From: an uncultured Legionella sp.
GTDB lineage: Bacteria > Pseudomonadota > Gammaproteobacteria > Legionellales > Legionellaceae
Reading direction: 5' to 3'
Length of the DNA stretch: 45,866 bases
Assembly: GCF_937871865.1 (NCBI RefSeq)
Contig: NZ_CALMPD010000190.1
Location: 1-45,866, forward strand
This document shows, in pieces, positions 1 to 9,843 of the stretch. Made by a program: the position numbers and the translations under genes. Position 1 is the stretch's first letter. The number at the start of each line of letters is the position of its first letter. Below the pieces are notes generated by a model, which had not been told where the DNA came from, ran no database searches, and saw nothing but the letters and a program-made list of their open reading frames with translations.

Positions 1-162
1 TAAGGCTACCAGGGACTACTCGCCCTAGCCTTCGGCTATCCATGGCTCGCAGCGAAAGAAGGACCTCTTCTTTGTGAGCAGGGCAATCTTAATCAATGCT
101 ATCAACCACCCGAAGGCCACCTGCTGAATGTAAATTTCTCCTCATCCCCACAACCAGGTCAT

Positions 163-963
163 TTGCTTTTAAGCCAATACGGCATGCCGATAAGCGCGTT
201 ACAGCTATCTCCTGGCGACAGCGGAACATTGCTTCTCACCAATACGGGACAAAACACTCTTTCTTCTTTAACAATTCAATGGTCTTTTGGCTGGAGTGCC
301 TATTTTTCGAACAACTGTCCTGCGCAACTGGCTACGCAGCAAAGCTGTTCGCTCAACTACACCATCCCGACCCCTGCCGCAGTCGGGATTTTAAATCCAT
401 TGGCCATTCAGGCGACAGGGGCTGATAACAGCATTAAAATTCCTGTCAGTATTCAAACAATGGGGGCTGCAAAATGCTGGGGTTCGAACAGATATGGCCA
501 ATTAGGCTCCATCACTAACAGTGGAACTTTTAATCCCAACAATAGCCCGCTGAACGTGCAGACGTTAAGTTCAGGCGTGATGGCCATAAACGGAGGGCAA
601 TTTCATACCTGCGCCTTGTCCGATACCGGGACGCTAAAATGCTGGGGAATAAACCGGTATGGCCAGTTGGGATCCGTCACCAACAGCGAAACGACTAATC
701 CCAATCACACTCCTCTGAACGTGCAGACTTTAAGCTCAGGCGTGGTGGCCATTACCGCAGGAGCATCCCATACCTGTGCCCTGCTTGATAACGGGTCAGC
801 ACAATGCTGGGGATTGAACCGCTATGGACAGCTGGGCTTCATTACCAATAGTGGAAGTCCAGCTCCCAACAACAGTCCGCTGAATGTACAGACTTTAAGT
901 GCTTTAGGGATTTTTAATCATAACTTGGGAAATTATTTCTGTGCTATCGCTCCGGCTCCTTAA
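163..963 (+). CDS. RCC1-repeat protein, probably 5'-damaged or truncated
   Basis: The C-terminal half carries RCC1-type units, each opening with a CWG-NRYGQLG signature and containing an HTCAL segment. Three copies are visible and they repeat at exactly 165 bp (ctgaacgtgcag-type words at 550, 715 and 880), so each unit is 55 residues. A full RCC1 propeller normally has about seven blades, so this is too short, and the last unit is incomplete. The part before the repeats resembles an Ig-like bacterial surface domain. The frame is open from position 4 and the stretch at about 19-60 reads like a signal peptide core (LLALAFGYPWLAA), but an in-frame TAA occupies 1-3 and there is no ATG or GTG before the TTG at 163. 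The true start is therefore either lost or upstream of a mutation. Legionella encodes several RCC1 proteins, some of them effectors. Family call is firm; intactness is doubtful. Confidence 0.6.
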   Translation: MLLSQYGMPISALQLSPGDSGTLLLTNTGQNTLSSLTIQWSFGWSAYFSNNCPAQLATQQSCSLNYTIPTPAAVGILNPLAIQATGADNSIKIPVSIQTMGAAKCWGSNRYGQLGSITNSGTFNPNNSPLNVQTLSSGVMAINGGQFHTCALSDTGTLKCWGINRYGQLGSVTNSETTNPNHTPLNVQTLSSGVVAITAGASHTCALLDNGSAQCWGLNRYGQLGFITNSGSPAPNNSPLNVQTLSALGIFNHNLGNYFCAIAPAP

Positions 964-983
964 ACCTGAAACTTATTATAAAA

Positions 984-1003
984 CCGGTGGAATTTTCCAC
1001 CGG
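984..1003. terminator. Short perfect hairpin after the RCC1 gene
   Basis: CCGGTGGAA at 984-992 is the exact reverse complement of TTCCACCGG at 995-1003. It begins about 20 bases after the RCC1 stop codon. No U-run follows on the plus strand, so it may be only a weak terminator or an RNA-stabilising hairpin. Confidence 0.35.
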
Positions 1004-1144
1004 CCACTTCAAAATATATAAAACTAGTGAACTAAACGCATAACCCATAAAAAAACATAATTTTTTAAACTATTTGAACCACTTGAGCCCATGATAATAA
1101 CTATGATATAGATACGTCTCTAATTTAGATGGAGTATTTTAGAA

Positions 1145-2041
1145 ATGGATTTTCAACGTAAATTAATAGCTCTTTGTTTGTTTTTTTTCTCAACCATTAT
1201 CCAGGCAATTCCAGATACAACACCGAACATGGGGATGGCTTTAGTTCATGGTACTCGTGATCACCGAGAGGATGCTTATGGTGGTTATTGGAAAGTCGAT
1301 TTTATTGAAGAAATGTCTCGAGGCTTGGCCAGACCAGGAAACCTGTTTGTAGTACATTGTGATTTTAGCCAATACATGTGGCATGAAGATGCAGCAAACT
1401 GCGTTGCTGATCAATTACTTGATTTCATTAAAGAAAAAGAAATCAGCTCAATGACCGTCTACACCCATTCAAATGGAGCTAATATTATGCGTTGGATTCT
1501 GTCCAACCCGACTTATGATAGCCGCTACATCACATTGAAAAACAAAATAAGCCAGGTCATTGCCGTAGCTCCTTCCAGCGGTGGCACTCCTTTAGCTGAC
1601 GAAGTGTTTGGTGGGGGAGTATTTGAGACGAGTCTTGCCTGGCTAATGGGTTATTTATCCGATGCAATTAAGCAACAACGCATAGGAGACATGCTTCTTT
1701 ATAATGAGGAGCTATTGTTCGGAAGTAAGGGACGCCCCTCTTTGCCTGTGCCATTTAGAGTAATTGTTGGCTCTGAAGTCTTGGCCTCACCGTTTTCCTC
1801 AGCAAGTTATTGCAATGGCTACTTACTGAATAGTGGTTTAAAAATAACCCGCTTGTTTCTTGAAAATTGCGCCGATGGCTTTATAAATTGTACCTCACAG
1901 GCAGCAGCTGGCGAACTGTGGTTTTACGACCGGGATAAAACCGATAATAATGAACCTCTGAGTCATAACCAAAGTCGTCATTCATGCTTTGGTCTGGATA
2001 AAATTCTCAAAAGTGCCTTATCTGCAAAAGGAGTTGCATAA
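1145..2041 (+). CDS. Secreted alpha/beta-hydrolase (lipase-like) protein
   Basis: A 298-aa protein with a clear signal peptide: MDFQRK, then a hydrophobic stretch ending near residue 20 (TIIQA). The mature part starts with an LVHG motif typical of the oxyanion-hole strand of lipases and esterases. The segment THSNGAN contains a candidate nucleophile, Ser109, in a small-x-Ser-x-Gly elbow. The later HSCFG-type segment near the C-terminus could hold the catalytic histidine. Four or more cysteines suggest a disulfide-stabilised periplasmic or secreted enzyme. A GGAG ribosome-binding site lies nine bases before the ATG. The TAA overlaps the ATG of the next gene by one base, so the two are probably translationally coupled. 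Substrate is unknown. Confidence 0.7.
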   Translation: MDFQRKLIALCLFFFSTIIQAIPDTTPNMGMALVHGTRDHREDAYGGYWKVDFIEEMSRGLARPGNLFVVHCDFSQYMWHEDAANCVADQLLDFIKEKEISSMTVYTHSNGANIMRWILSNPTYDSRYITLKNKISQVIAVAPSSGGTPLADEVFGGGVFETSLAWLMGYLSDAIKQQRIGDMLLYNEELLFGSKGRPSLPVPFRVIVGSEVLASPFSSASYCNGYLLNSGLKITRLFLENCADGFINCTSQAAAGELWFYDRDKTDNNEPLSHNQSRHSCFGLDKILKSALSAKGVA

Positions 2042-3216
2042 TGAAGACCTCTCGACTGATATTATTATCTGCATTGAGTCTAAGCCAAGCTCATGCCTAT
2101 ACTCTTCCCCAACAAGCAATAAGAGCTTATAACTGCGATGTGTGCAGTCATTTATCACGTGAAAATCTGCAGGCTAAATGGGATATTAGTAACGAACCTT
2201 TAGGCTCAGAGAGCAATAACACTCAAAAAAGTTACCGCTATAAGGAGCGCGTTACACTGAAACAACTCCGAGCAGGTGTTGCAATTACAACAACTGCCCC
2301 TGGCGCCATTATCCGTGTTACTCCCTTGCAAAATAAACTCATTCCCAAATTAAAAATTAAAACACCCGAGCAACAGATTTTGAATATACAAGATGCCTCT
2401 GCCCTATATAGCCAGGATGAATCATTGGGAGAACTTCAGGGTGCGGCCAAACATCAAACCATGCTGCAAATAAAGCCTGAACTGGGTTTCGGTACATTCA
2501 TCCTTAAAAGTGATGTCAATTCGCTCCAAGATGCCGATGCTTATCTGATTAATGTTTATGATAAGTTTTCTCCTGTCTCCATGGAGGTTGGAACCAATGC
2601 TATTCATTATCAATATGGCGATAAAGTTACGGCAACAATTTCTCTGACAGGTAATTACATGAGTTCAGCTCATTGTGATATCGAAGCCGCGCTGGTGGGT
2701 CCTAGCGGGCAATATGTTCCTCTGCAAATGAATCGAATTAAAGGCAATCAGTTTGAAGCAACAGAAGTCCTGACTTCAGAAGTGAATGACCATGGAGAAA
2801 ACTGGTATCTTGAAGCAAAAATTCAAACTGGATACGATCAGGAAGTTGTACTACGTAACGGGCATGCTGCGTTTTCTTATTCAATTCCTTCAGCCAGTTT
2901 ATTAAATGTAACGAAATTATCATCAAAACCCTTAACTTTCGAAGCGACTCTGGACGTCGCGACAGCCAGTAGATATGCCCTGCAAAGCGTTTTATACAGT
3001 AAAAACAGTAATGGCGAACCAGTGCCAATTGAGACATCACAAAAGGCACAATGGCTTGAGGCTGGTAAACAAGTAATGCAATTTACCTTTGACAATTCCC
3101 ATCAATTAGCAGACGATAACCTTTATTTAGGTTATTTTCGCTTGACTGATTACGGACAATTAAAAACTGTTTATCAATATAATCAACCAATCAAGCTGAG
3201 CCAATTAGTGGAATAA
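2041..3216 (+). CDS. Exported protein of unknown function (possibly DUF4785-like)
   Basis: A 391-aa protein with a signal peptide (MKTSRLILLSALSLSQAHA, cleavage likely after AHA). The mature chain has a CDVC motif near residues 33-36 and long stretches of alternating hydrophobic and polar residues, as in beta-sandwich proteins. I have a weak impression of the DUF4785 family known from Legionella, which I cannot verify. It starts inside the stop codon of the upstream hydrolase gene (taATG), so the two exported proteins are likely made together and may act on the same periplasmic or extracellular target. No catalytic motif is visible. Confidence 0.6.
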   Translation: MKTSRLILLSALSLSQAHAYTLPQQAIRAYNCDVCSHLSRENLQAKWDISNEPLGSESNNTQKSYRYKERVTLKQLRAGVAITTTAPGAIIRVTPLQNKLIPKLKIKTPEQQILNIQDASALYSQDESLGELQGAAKHQTMLQIKPELGFGTFILKSDVNSLQDADAYLINVYDKFSPVSMEVGTNAIHYQYGDKVTATISLTGNYMSSAHCDIEAALVGPSGQYVPLQMNRIKGNQFEATEVLTSEVNDHGENWYLEAKIQTGYDQEVVLRNGHAAFSYSIPSASLLNVTKLSSKPLTFEATLDVATASRYALQSVLYSKNSNGEPVPIETSQKAQWLEAGKQVMQFTFDNSHQLADDNLYLGYFRLTDYGQLKTVYQYNQPIKLSQLVE

Positions 3217-3219
3217 TGC

Positions 3220-4476
3220 ATGATAGATTTTTCATCTTTTACTCTCATTGAGGGCATAGCTGCGGCTATTGCCCTGCAATTGCTTCTAACTCTCTGGTTT
3301 ATCAACAAGCAAAACAAACAACGCGCACTGAGTGAAAGCATTCAGGAAAAAATACAACAAGCGCTAATGACACAACTGCATCAATTACATCTTGATCTGG
3401 CTCAATCGTACCAAAACAGCCAAAACACGATTAATGAAAAAGTAGCCCATGGACAATTAAGAACTCAGCAAATCATCAGCGATACGATGCAAAAACAAAT
3501 GACCGATGTCAGAGAACAAATGAACCATAGCTTCAAACAACACGCCAACTCTCTTACCTCGCATTTACAGCTACTGACAGAAGAAATTCGTACTCATTTG
3601 AATAGCCTGACCCAGCAGGTCAATCATAAATTAACCGAAGGCTTCGAGAAAACCTCCTCTACATTTATCGACGTAGTAAAACGCCTGACTATCATCGATG
3701 AGGCTCAAAAGAAAATCACTGAACTGTCGAACCACGTAGTCAGTTTACAAGATGTATTGGTTGATAAGCGAGCCAGAGGGGCATTTGGTGAAGTCCAGCT
3801 GTCCACCTTAATCAGCAATATGATCCCAAGTACTCACTTTCAGATGCAATATACCTTAAGCAATCAAAAGCGCGCGGATTGCATTTTATTTTTGCCAGAG
3901 CCTACTGGAAACGTAGTGATAGATGCTAAATTTCCTTTGGAAACCTATCAACGACTGATTAACACGGAAGCTCTTTCTATAGAAAGAAAATCAATTCAGC
4001 AACAATTTCGACAAGACATTCAAAAACATATTAAAGACATCTCTGAGAAATACATCATTCCTAATGAAACAACGGATGGCGCGATGATGTTCATTCCAGC
4101 AGAGTCTATCTTTGCTGAAATTCATGCAAATTACCCTGATTTAATCACGCTGTCGCAACGGTTAAAGGTGTGGCTGGTGTCTCCCAGTACATTGATGGCA
4201 GTACTCACCACTGCTAAAGCGGTGCTTAAAGACGATGCCACTCGCAAACAGGTGCATATTATTCAAAAACATTTACATTACCTGGCAGAAGATTTCCAGC
4301 GTTTTGAAAAACGAATGGATAAGCTCTCCAAACACATTGACTTAGCACATCAAGACGTAAACGAAGTAAACACATCTGCTAAAAAAATCACATCAAGATT
4401 CCAGAAAATTGAGTCTGTAGAAATAGAGTTGGAAGAACTTGAAAAAAACGAGGTAGAATTAATCGACGCGGTATAA
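3220..4476 (+). CDS. rmuC: DNA recombination protein RmuC
   Basis: A 418-aa protein with the RmuC layout: one N-terminal membrane anchor (residues about 8-28), a long coiled coil rich in Gln and Lys to about residue 180, then the nuclease-like RmuC core. Core motifs seen are DKRARGAFGEVQLSTLI, VVIDAKFPLETY, MMFIPAESIFAEI and VWLVSPSTLMAVL. A second coiled coil and an acidic tail close the protein. RmuC limits recombination at inverted repeats in E. coli; its exact biochemistry is not settled. The gene starts 3 bases after the upstream stop and is followed after 15 bases by the permease gene, so it probably shares their transcript. Confidence 0.93.
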   Translation: MIDFSSFTLIEGIAAAIALQLLLTLWFINKQNKQRALSESIQEKIQQALMTQLHQLHLDLAQSYQNSQNTINEKVAHGQLRTQQIISDTMQKQMTDVREQMNHSFKQHANSLTSHLQLLTEEIRTHLNSLTQQVNHKLTEGFEKTSSTFIDVVKRLTIIDEAQKKITELSNHVVSLQDVLVDKRARGAFGEVQLSTLISNMIPSTHFQMQYTLSNQKRADCILFLPEPTGNVVIDAKFPLETYQRLINTEALSIERKSIQQQFRQDIQKHIKDISEKYIIPNETTDGAMMFIPAESIFAEIHANYPDLITLSQRLKVWLVSPSTLMAVLTTAKAVLKDDATRKQVHIIQKHLHYLAEDFQRFEKRMDKLSKHIDLAHQDVNEVNTSAKKITSRFQKIESVEIELEELEKNEVELIDAV

Positions 4477-4491
4477 CAAAAGGAGTTTGTT

Positions 4492-6048
4492 TTGCTAAAA
4501 CGTGACATATCTACAATAAACATATTGGTCGCCTCTGCAGGCGGAATGGTTGGGTCAGGATGGCTGTTTAGTCCTTTTATCAGTGCCCAAATGGCAGGGA
4601 GCAATGCCTTAATCAGCTGGGTAATAGCCGCCCTCTTCATGCTTTTTATCGCCCTGCCCTTATGTGAACTAGGGACTATGTTTCCCGTGGCAGGGGGTAT
4701 GTCCAACTACCCAACCTACACACACGGACAAGAAGTCGGTTTTTTATTTGCCTGGACTTCATGGCTTTCTTATGTCGTTATGACCCCAATTGAAATACAA
4801 GCAATACTTCAATATTCCAGCCATTTTTTCCCCTCGTTAATAGTGGATGATCCAGCGACCTTAAAGCTATCAGGAACAGGTTACGTTGCAGCAATATGCA
4901 TCATGTTATTTGTCGTCATGCTGAACTCATACGGCATTAAATTACTGGCGGAATGTAATAAATACGCCAGCCTGATTAAATTTGCTCTGCCTGGTATCGC
5001 CATTGTTGCCTTGCTTCATAGCGCTCCTGACATGAGCAATGTATCTTTGAGCCTGCACGATAAATCCAGTTGGGTGAATATTTTTTCTGCACTGTCAGCC
5101 GGTGGAGTTATTTTTGCTTTCACCGGATTTCAGAACGGACTGATTCTTGCCGGGGAAGTAAAAAATCCGCAACGAAGCATCCCTACTGCAATTTTAGGAG
5201 CAGTGCTGATTGGTTTTGTCCTTTACTTCCTGCTGCAGTTAAGTTTTATTGCTGCCATACCTCAAAAATTTCTGACCAATGGTTGGAGCGCATTAAGCTA
5301 TCCCGGGGACAGTGGTCCTTTGGTAGGGCTCACTTTATTATTGGGGCTTGGGGTTGTAGCTACCCTTTTAATGATTGATGCTGCTTTTTCACCATTTGGC
5401 ACCACTCTTGTTTATACTGCAGCCACTTCCAGAATTATCTATGGAATGGCATTAAATAATCACTTACCTAAAATATTTTTAAAAGTGAATCGCCATAAGA
5501 TCCCTTATGTCACTCTTTATGCCAATTTTTTAGTAGGCATCCTGTCGTTTTTACCCTTTCCCGGATGGCAAAAGCTGGTGGCATTCCTTTCATCCGCCAG
5601 TATACTTTCCTATAGCATTGGCCCTATTTGTCTTCTAGCCATGCGTAAATTACAACCAGGTACTCATAGACCATTCAAACTGTCAGGCAGCCTATTTTGT
5701 TCCCATATGGCTTTTTACTTTTGTAATTTAATGTTGTATTGGTGTGGTTTTTCCATTTTATGGAAACTTGATATTGCTTTGTTCTTTGGACTTTTAGTCT
5801 GCGTTGCCTATCACCGCAAGAGTTTTATCCTTCATAACTATCCTTTATACTGGTTTATATTTTATATGGCATCCTTGCTGTTCGTCTCTTATCTTGGAAC
5901 TTTTGGTGGAATTGGTGTTCTGAAGTTTCCAATTGACATGCTGTGCCTGCTTCCTTTGAGTATAATAATTCTTCATTTGTCTCAGGTTGTATTGAATATC
6001 GAAGAACATAAAGAAATAAATTGTGACCTGGAGACTGTTCTGACTTGA
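4492..6048 (+). CDS. APC-superfamily amino-acid permease
   Basis: A 518-aa integral membrane protein with about 12 to 14 hydrophobic helices. The N-terminus has the APC signature: a glycine-rich unwound first helix (ASAGGMVGSGWLFSPF) and, later, the FAFTGFQNGLILAGEVKNPQRSIP motif that lies between helices 6 and 7 in this family. The start is a TTG, supported by a strong AAAGGAG site at 4479-4485 with a six-base spacer. It likely imports an amino acid across the inner membrane. Legionella uses amino acids as main carbon sources and has many such carriers. The substrate cannot be read from sequence. Confidence 0.88.
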   Translation: MLKRDISTINILVASAGGMVGSGWLFSPFISAQMAGSNALISWVIAALFMLFIALPLCELGTMFPVAGGMSNYPTYTHGQEVGFLFAWTSWLSYVVMTPIEIQAILQYSSHFFPSLIVDDPATLKLSGTGYVAAICIMLFVVMLNSYGIKLLAECNKYASLIKFALPGIAIVALLHSAPDMSNVSLSLHDKSSWVNIFSALSAGGVIFAFTGFQNGLILAGEVKNPQRSIPTAILGAVLIGFVLYFLLQLSFIAAIPQKFLTNGWSALSYPGDSGPLVGLTLLLGLGVVATLLMIDAAFSPFGTTLVYTAATSRIIYGMALNNHLPKIFLKVNRHKIPYVTLYANFLVGILSFLPFPGWQKLVAFLSSASILSYSIGPICLLAMRKLQPGTHRPFKLSGSLFCSHMAFYFCNLMLYWCGFSILWKLDIALFFGLLVCVAYHRKSFILHNYPLYWFIFYMASLLFVSYLGTFGGIGVLKFPIDMLCLLPLSIIILHLSQVVLNIEEHKEINCDLETVLT

Positions 6049-6089
6049 TTTGTTTGTTATTCTCGTTCAAGTGTTCGGGAATAACATAC

Positions 6090-6218
6090 TTTCAGACATT
6101 AAGTCCCTCGCCATGAAGACGTCATCCAGAGGAGCTAGCGACGAAGGAACTCCCGGGATTCAGTAGCTCCTTAGCCAGGCTCAGGATTGACGTACTTTTC
6201 TTAACTTAATAACAGTGA
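6090..6218. repeat. Degenerate copy of an inverted-repeat (MITE-like) element
   Basis: This intergenic segment shares long words with the element at 22440-22580: gaggagctagcgacg, ggattcag, gctcaggat-gacgtact and ttcttaacttaat-cagtga. The left end keeps cattaagt (6097-6104) and the right end aacttaataacagtg (6203-6217). The termini are only partly complementary, so this looks like an older, decayed copy. It fills most of the gap between the permease gene and mfd. Confidence 0.7.
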
Positions 6219-6323
6219 ACATTAAGTATCTCCTCTCGACTTAAATATGCATTTATTTTTAAGATGCAGAATAGAAAAGATACAGGTATAATAGTTCAAT
6301 TTTCAACCTTGACTACTTATTCC

Positions 6324-9300
6324 ATGGCTAAAGCTCCTCTTCTCTACCAACCCACCAGCAACAAACAAATATGGGGGCAATTGTATGGTAGTAGCCTTGC
6401 TCTTGCTCTGGCCGAATATTGCCAGGAAACAGCAGGAATAAAGTTAATCATTGCTCAGGATAACCTCAGCGCAAGCCAACTCCAGGATGAACTGCAGTTT
6501 TTCCTTGATCCACAAAAAAATCAACAAGAACTGTTATTTTTTCCTGATTGGGAAACCCTGCCCTACGATCAATTTTCACCACATCAAGACATCATTTCAG
6601 AGCGACTCTATACTTTAAGTCGCATTCAGCAAATGACTAATGCGGTTATTATCACTTCGGCCAGCACCTTGATGCACAGACTATGTCCTCCTGAGTTTCT
6701 AAACCAGTATGCATTAATGCTAAAGGAAGGACAAAAACTTGATCTGAACATGTTCCGAAATCAGCTCCAACAATCAGGATATCATTGCGTTAACAAAGTG
6801 CTGGAGCATGGTGAGTTTGCCTTGCGCGGTTCCATCATTGATGTTTACCCGATGGGAAGCGGATTTCCTTTTCGGATTGAATTATTTGATGATGAAATTG
6901 AGAGTTTAAGACAATTTGATACCGAGACCCAACGTACTATCGAAAAAATATCAGAAATCAATGTATTACCGGCACGTGAATTTCCTTTAAATGAAACAAG
7001 TCAGATGCTTTTTCGACGAAGCTTTAGAGAACTATTTCCAGGAAACCCCAGCCAATGTCCTATTTATGAAGCCATCACTAATGGCCAATTTCCTTCAGGA
7101 ATAGAATACTACCTGCCTTTATTTTTTGATAAAACTGTTACTTTTTTTGATTACTTGCCCAAGCAATCCAGCATTTGTCTTATTGAGGACATTCAAGTTA
7201 ATGCAGAGCAATTCTGGCTAGAACTAAATGAACGTTACGAACAAAGGCGATATGACGTTAGCAGACCCATATTGGCTCCAACGGCATGCTTCATTAATCC
7301 TACAGAATTATTAACCTGTGCGAATACTTATAACCAAGTACGCATGTTTCATAAGCCGTCAGAGAAAAAAGGGGCTGTGCTCAATTTCAATATAGGGAAA
7401 GCCCCCCTGCTTCCAATAGACAGGAAAAATCAGGAACCACTTCTTAATTTGCGTCAGTATTGTTCTGATTCCTCTTGCCGTTATCTGGTTGTCGTAGAAA
7501 GTGCCGGACGACGAGAAGTACTGCTTGATTTACTTAAAATAAGCAGCGTATTCCCCAAAGTACAAAACTCCTGGTTCGACTTTATAAATGACAATGCACC
7601 AATCAGTATCACCACAGGACCATTAATTTATGGCTGCGAACTAAAATCTCAAAATATTATTCTGATCGTTGAATCTCAATTATTTGGGGAACAAAATACC
7701 CCGCAACGGCGTAGTTCTCAAAAGACCGTCGATCCTGATTTAATCATACGTGATATGGCCGCACTGAGATTGGGTGCTCCTGTCGTTCATCTGCAATTTG
7801 GCGTTGGGCGCTATCAAGGATTACAGTACATTACGACAAATGATACATCCAGTGAGTTCCTGATACTTGCCTATGCCGGAGACGATAAAATTTATGTTCC
7901 GGTAACTTCTCTGCATTTGATCAGTAGATATACAGGCGCTGACAGTGAACATGCCCCGCTTCATAAATTAGGGAGCGATCAATGGCAAAAGGAACGAAAA
8001 AAAGCTGCAGAGAAAATTCATGATGTCGCCATTGAATTACTGGATTTATATGCCAAAAGAGAGGCACAAAGCGGACATCAATATGAGTTTAATCAAAACG
8101 AATACATTAAATTTGCCAGCGGGTTCTCATTCACTGAAACCCAAGATCAACTCCAGGCAATTGAACAGATAGTTAAAGACATGCAATCGAGTCGTCCAAT
8201 GGATAGGTTAATTTGCGGTGATGTCGGTTTTGGTAAAACAGAAGTAGCAATGCGAGCAGCGTTCGTTGCCGTACAAAATGGAAAACAGGTCTGTGTTTTA
8301 GTTCCAACAACTCTCTTAGCAGGCCAACATTTTGAATCATTCAGAGATCGCTTCGCTGATTTTCCAATCAATATTGAATTATTATCTCGCTTTCGTAGCA
8401 GCAAAGAATCAGCAGAAGTACTAAGCTCATTAACTTCTGGCAAAGTAGATATAGTAATCGGAACACATAAATTATTTCAAAAAGACATTAATTTCAAAAA
8501 TCTGGGATTACTCATTATTGATGAAGAGCACCGATTTGGTGTTAAGCAAAAAGAATACATGAAATCGTTGCGTACTCACGTTGATATATTATCGATGACC
8601 GCAACTCCTATTCCCCGCACATTAAATATGGCCATGGCTGGAATAAGGGATATTTCATTAATAGCAACACCTCCTGCCAAACGTCTGGCAATAAAAACAT
8701 TCTGGCAGGAGAAGAAAGACATTGTGGTCAGAGAAGCCATACTTCGTGAGATTTTGCGAGGAGGCCAGGTATTTTTTCTTCATAATAACGTTCAAACTAT
8801 TGAACGAATTTGTCAGGATCTGCAAACTCTGGTTCCTGAAGCTAAAATACGCAGCGCGCACGGGCAAATGCGCGAACGAGAATTAGAACGCATCATGTCT
8901 GATTTTTATCATCATCGTTTTAATGTTTTAGTGTGCACTACTATTATTGAAACAGGAATAGACATCCCTACAGCCAATACCATTATTATTGACCGAGCCG
9001 ATAAATTTGGACTGGCGCAATTACATCAACTACGCGGACGCGTCGGTCGTTCTCACCATCAAGCCTATGCCTATTTATTAACCCCAGATGAAAAACTACT
9101 GACTACAGACGCAGTAAAACGACTCGAAGCGATTGTGTCGTTGGAAGATTTGGGGGCAGGATTTACACTGGCAACCCATGATCTGGAAATCAGAGGAGCG
9201 GGTGAATTACTGGGCGAAAATCAAAGCGGTAATATGCAGGCTATAGGCTTTAATCTCTTTATGGAAATGCTGGATAGAGCAGTAAATGATCTGAAAGAAG

Positions 9301-9770
9301 GGAAAACGCCTGAATTGTCAGCACCAATGTATCAAGGACCAGAAATTGATTTGCGTATCAGCGCCATTATTCCGGAAGATTATATTGCAGATATACATAA
9401 TCGTTTGATTATGTATAAAAGGATTTCTAACGCCCAAAACACGCAACAAATTCATGATTTACAAATAGAGTTAATTGATAGATTCGGTCTATTACCTCAG
9501 CCAGTAAAACATTTATTACTGATTACCGAGCTTAAGTTAAAAGCAGCAAAAACAGGTATTTTAAAAATCAGTGCCAGTGGGCAACAAGGAAAACTGGATT
9601 TTAACGAGAAACCATCCATAGATCCCGGAGCTTTAATCAGCCTGATTCAAGTGCATGCAAAACGATATCAAATGGAAGGTCCACAGCGGTTACGTTTTAC
9701 TTTGGATAATACCAATCCTGAAGAGCGTATTTTTGAAATCAGTTCGTTACTAAGTAAATTAGCGCTCTAA
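6324..9770 (+). CDS. mfd: Transcription-repair coupling factor Mfd
   Basis: Mfd removes RNA polymerase stalled at DNA lesions and recruits UvrA. The N-terminal UvrB-like domain has the conserved FFPDWETLPYDQFSPH and EHGEFALRGSIIDVYP segments. Next come the RNA-polymerase-interaction region (VHLQFGVGRYQGL) and the RecG-like translocase, with Walker A GDVGFGKT at residues 632-639, DEEH at about 733 and the motif VI-type QLRGRVGRS. The TRCF C-terminal domain follows. An in-frame ATG at 6264 would add 20 residues. I prefer the ATG at 6324 because the sequence after it (MAKAPLLYQP) lines up with the usual Mfd N-terminus and gives 1148 aa, the length of the E. coli protein. Neither start has a good ribosome-binding site. 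Confidence 0.97.
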   Translation: MAKAPLLYQPTSNKQIWGQLYGSSLALALAEYCQETAGIKLIIAQDNLSASQLQDELQFFLDPQKNQQELLFFPDWETLPYDQFSPHQDIISERLYTLSRIQQMTNAVIITSASTLMHRLCPPEFLNQYALMLKEGQKLDLNMFRNQLQQSGYHCVNKVLEHGEFALRGSIIDVYPMGSGFPFRIELFDDEIESLRQFDTETQRTIEKISEINVLPAREFPLNETSQMLFRRSFRELFPGNPSQCPIYEAITNGQFPSGIEYYLPLFFDKTVTFFDYLPKQSSICLIEDIQVNAEQFWLELNERYEQRRYDVSRPILAPTACFINPTELLTCANTYNQVRMFHKPSEKKGAVLNFNIGKAPLLPIDRKNQEPLLNLRQYCSDSSCRYLVVVESAGRREVLLDLLKISSVFPKVQNSWFDFINDNAPISITTGPLIYGCELKSQNIILIVESQLFGEQNTPQRRSSQKTVDPDLIIRDMAALRLGAPVVHLQFGVGRYQGLQYITTNDTSSEFLILAYAGDDKIYVPVTSLHLISRYTGADSEHAPLHKLGSDQWQKERKKAAEKIHDVAIELLDLYAKREAQSGHQYEFNQNEYIKFASGFSFTETQDQLQAIEQIVKDMQSSRPMDRLICGDVGFGKTEVAMRAAFVAVQNGKQVCVLVPTTLLAGQHFESFRDRFADFPINIELLSRFRSSKESAEVLSSLTSGKVDIVIGTHKLFQKDINFKNLGLLIIDEEHRFGVKQKEYMKSLRTHVDILSMTATPIPRTLNMAMAGIRDISLIATPPAKRLAIKTFWQEKKDIVVREAILREILRGGQVFFLHNNVQTIERICQDLQTLVPEAKIRSAHGQMRERELERIMSDFYHHRFNVLVCTTIIETGIDIPTANTIIIDRADKFGLAQLHQLRGRVGRSHHQAYAYLLTPDEKLLTTDAVKRLEAIVSLEDLGAGFTLATHDLEIRGAGELLGENQSGNMQAIGFNLFMEMLDRAVNDLKEGKTPELSAPMYQGPEIDLRISAIIPEDYIADIHNRLIMYKRISNAQNTQQIHDLQIELIDRFGLLPQPVKHLLLITELKLKAAKTGILKISASGQQGKLDFNEKPSIDPGALISLIQVHAKRYQMEGPQRLRFTLDNTNPEERIFEISSLLSKLAL

Positions 9771-9843
9771 AAAGCAGTTATTATTTTTTATCGTATATTG
9801 AGGATTTATCGATGACCTATTACAGCCATAGATTTAAAGGGAC

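Noticed and set aside
550..900. Regular 165-bp direct repeats, considered as a CRISPR or satellite
   Set aside because: The units are in frame and encode RCC1 blades; there are no short identical repeats with unique spacers.
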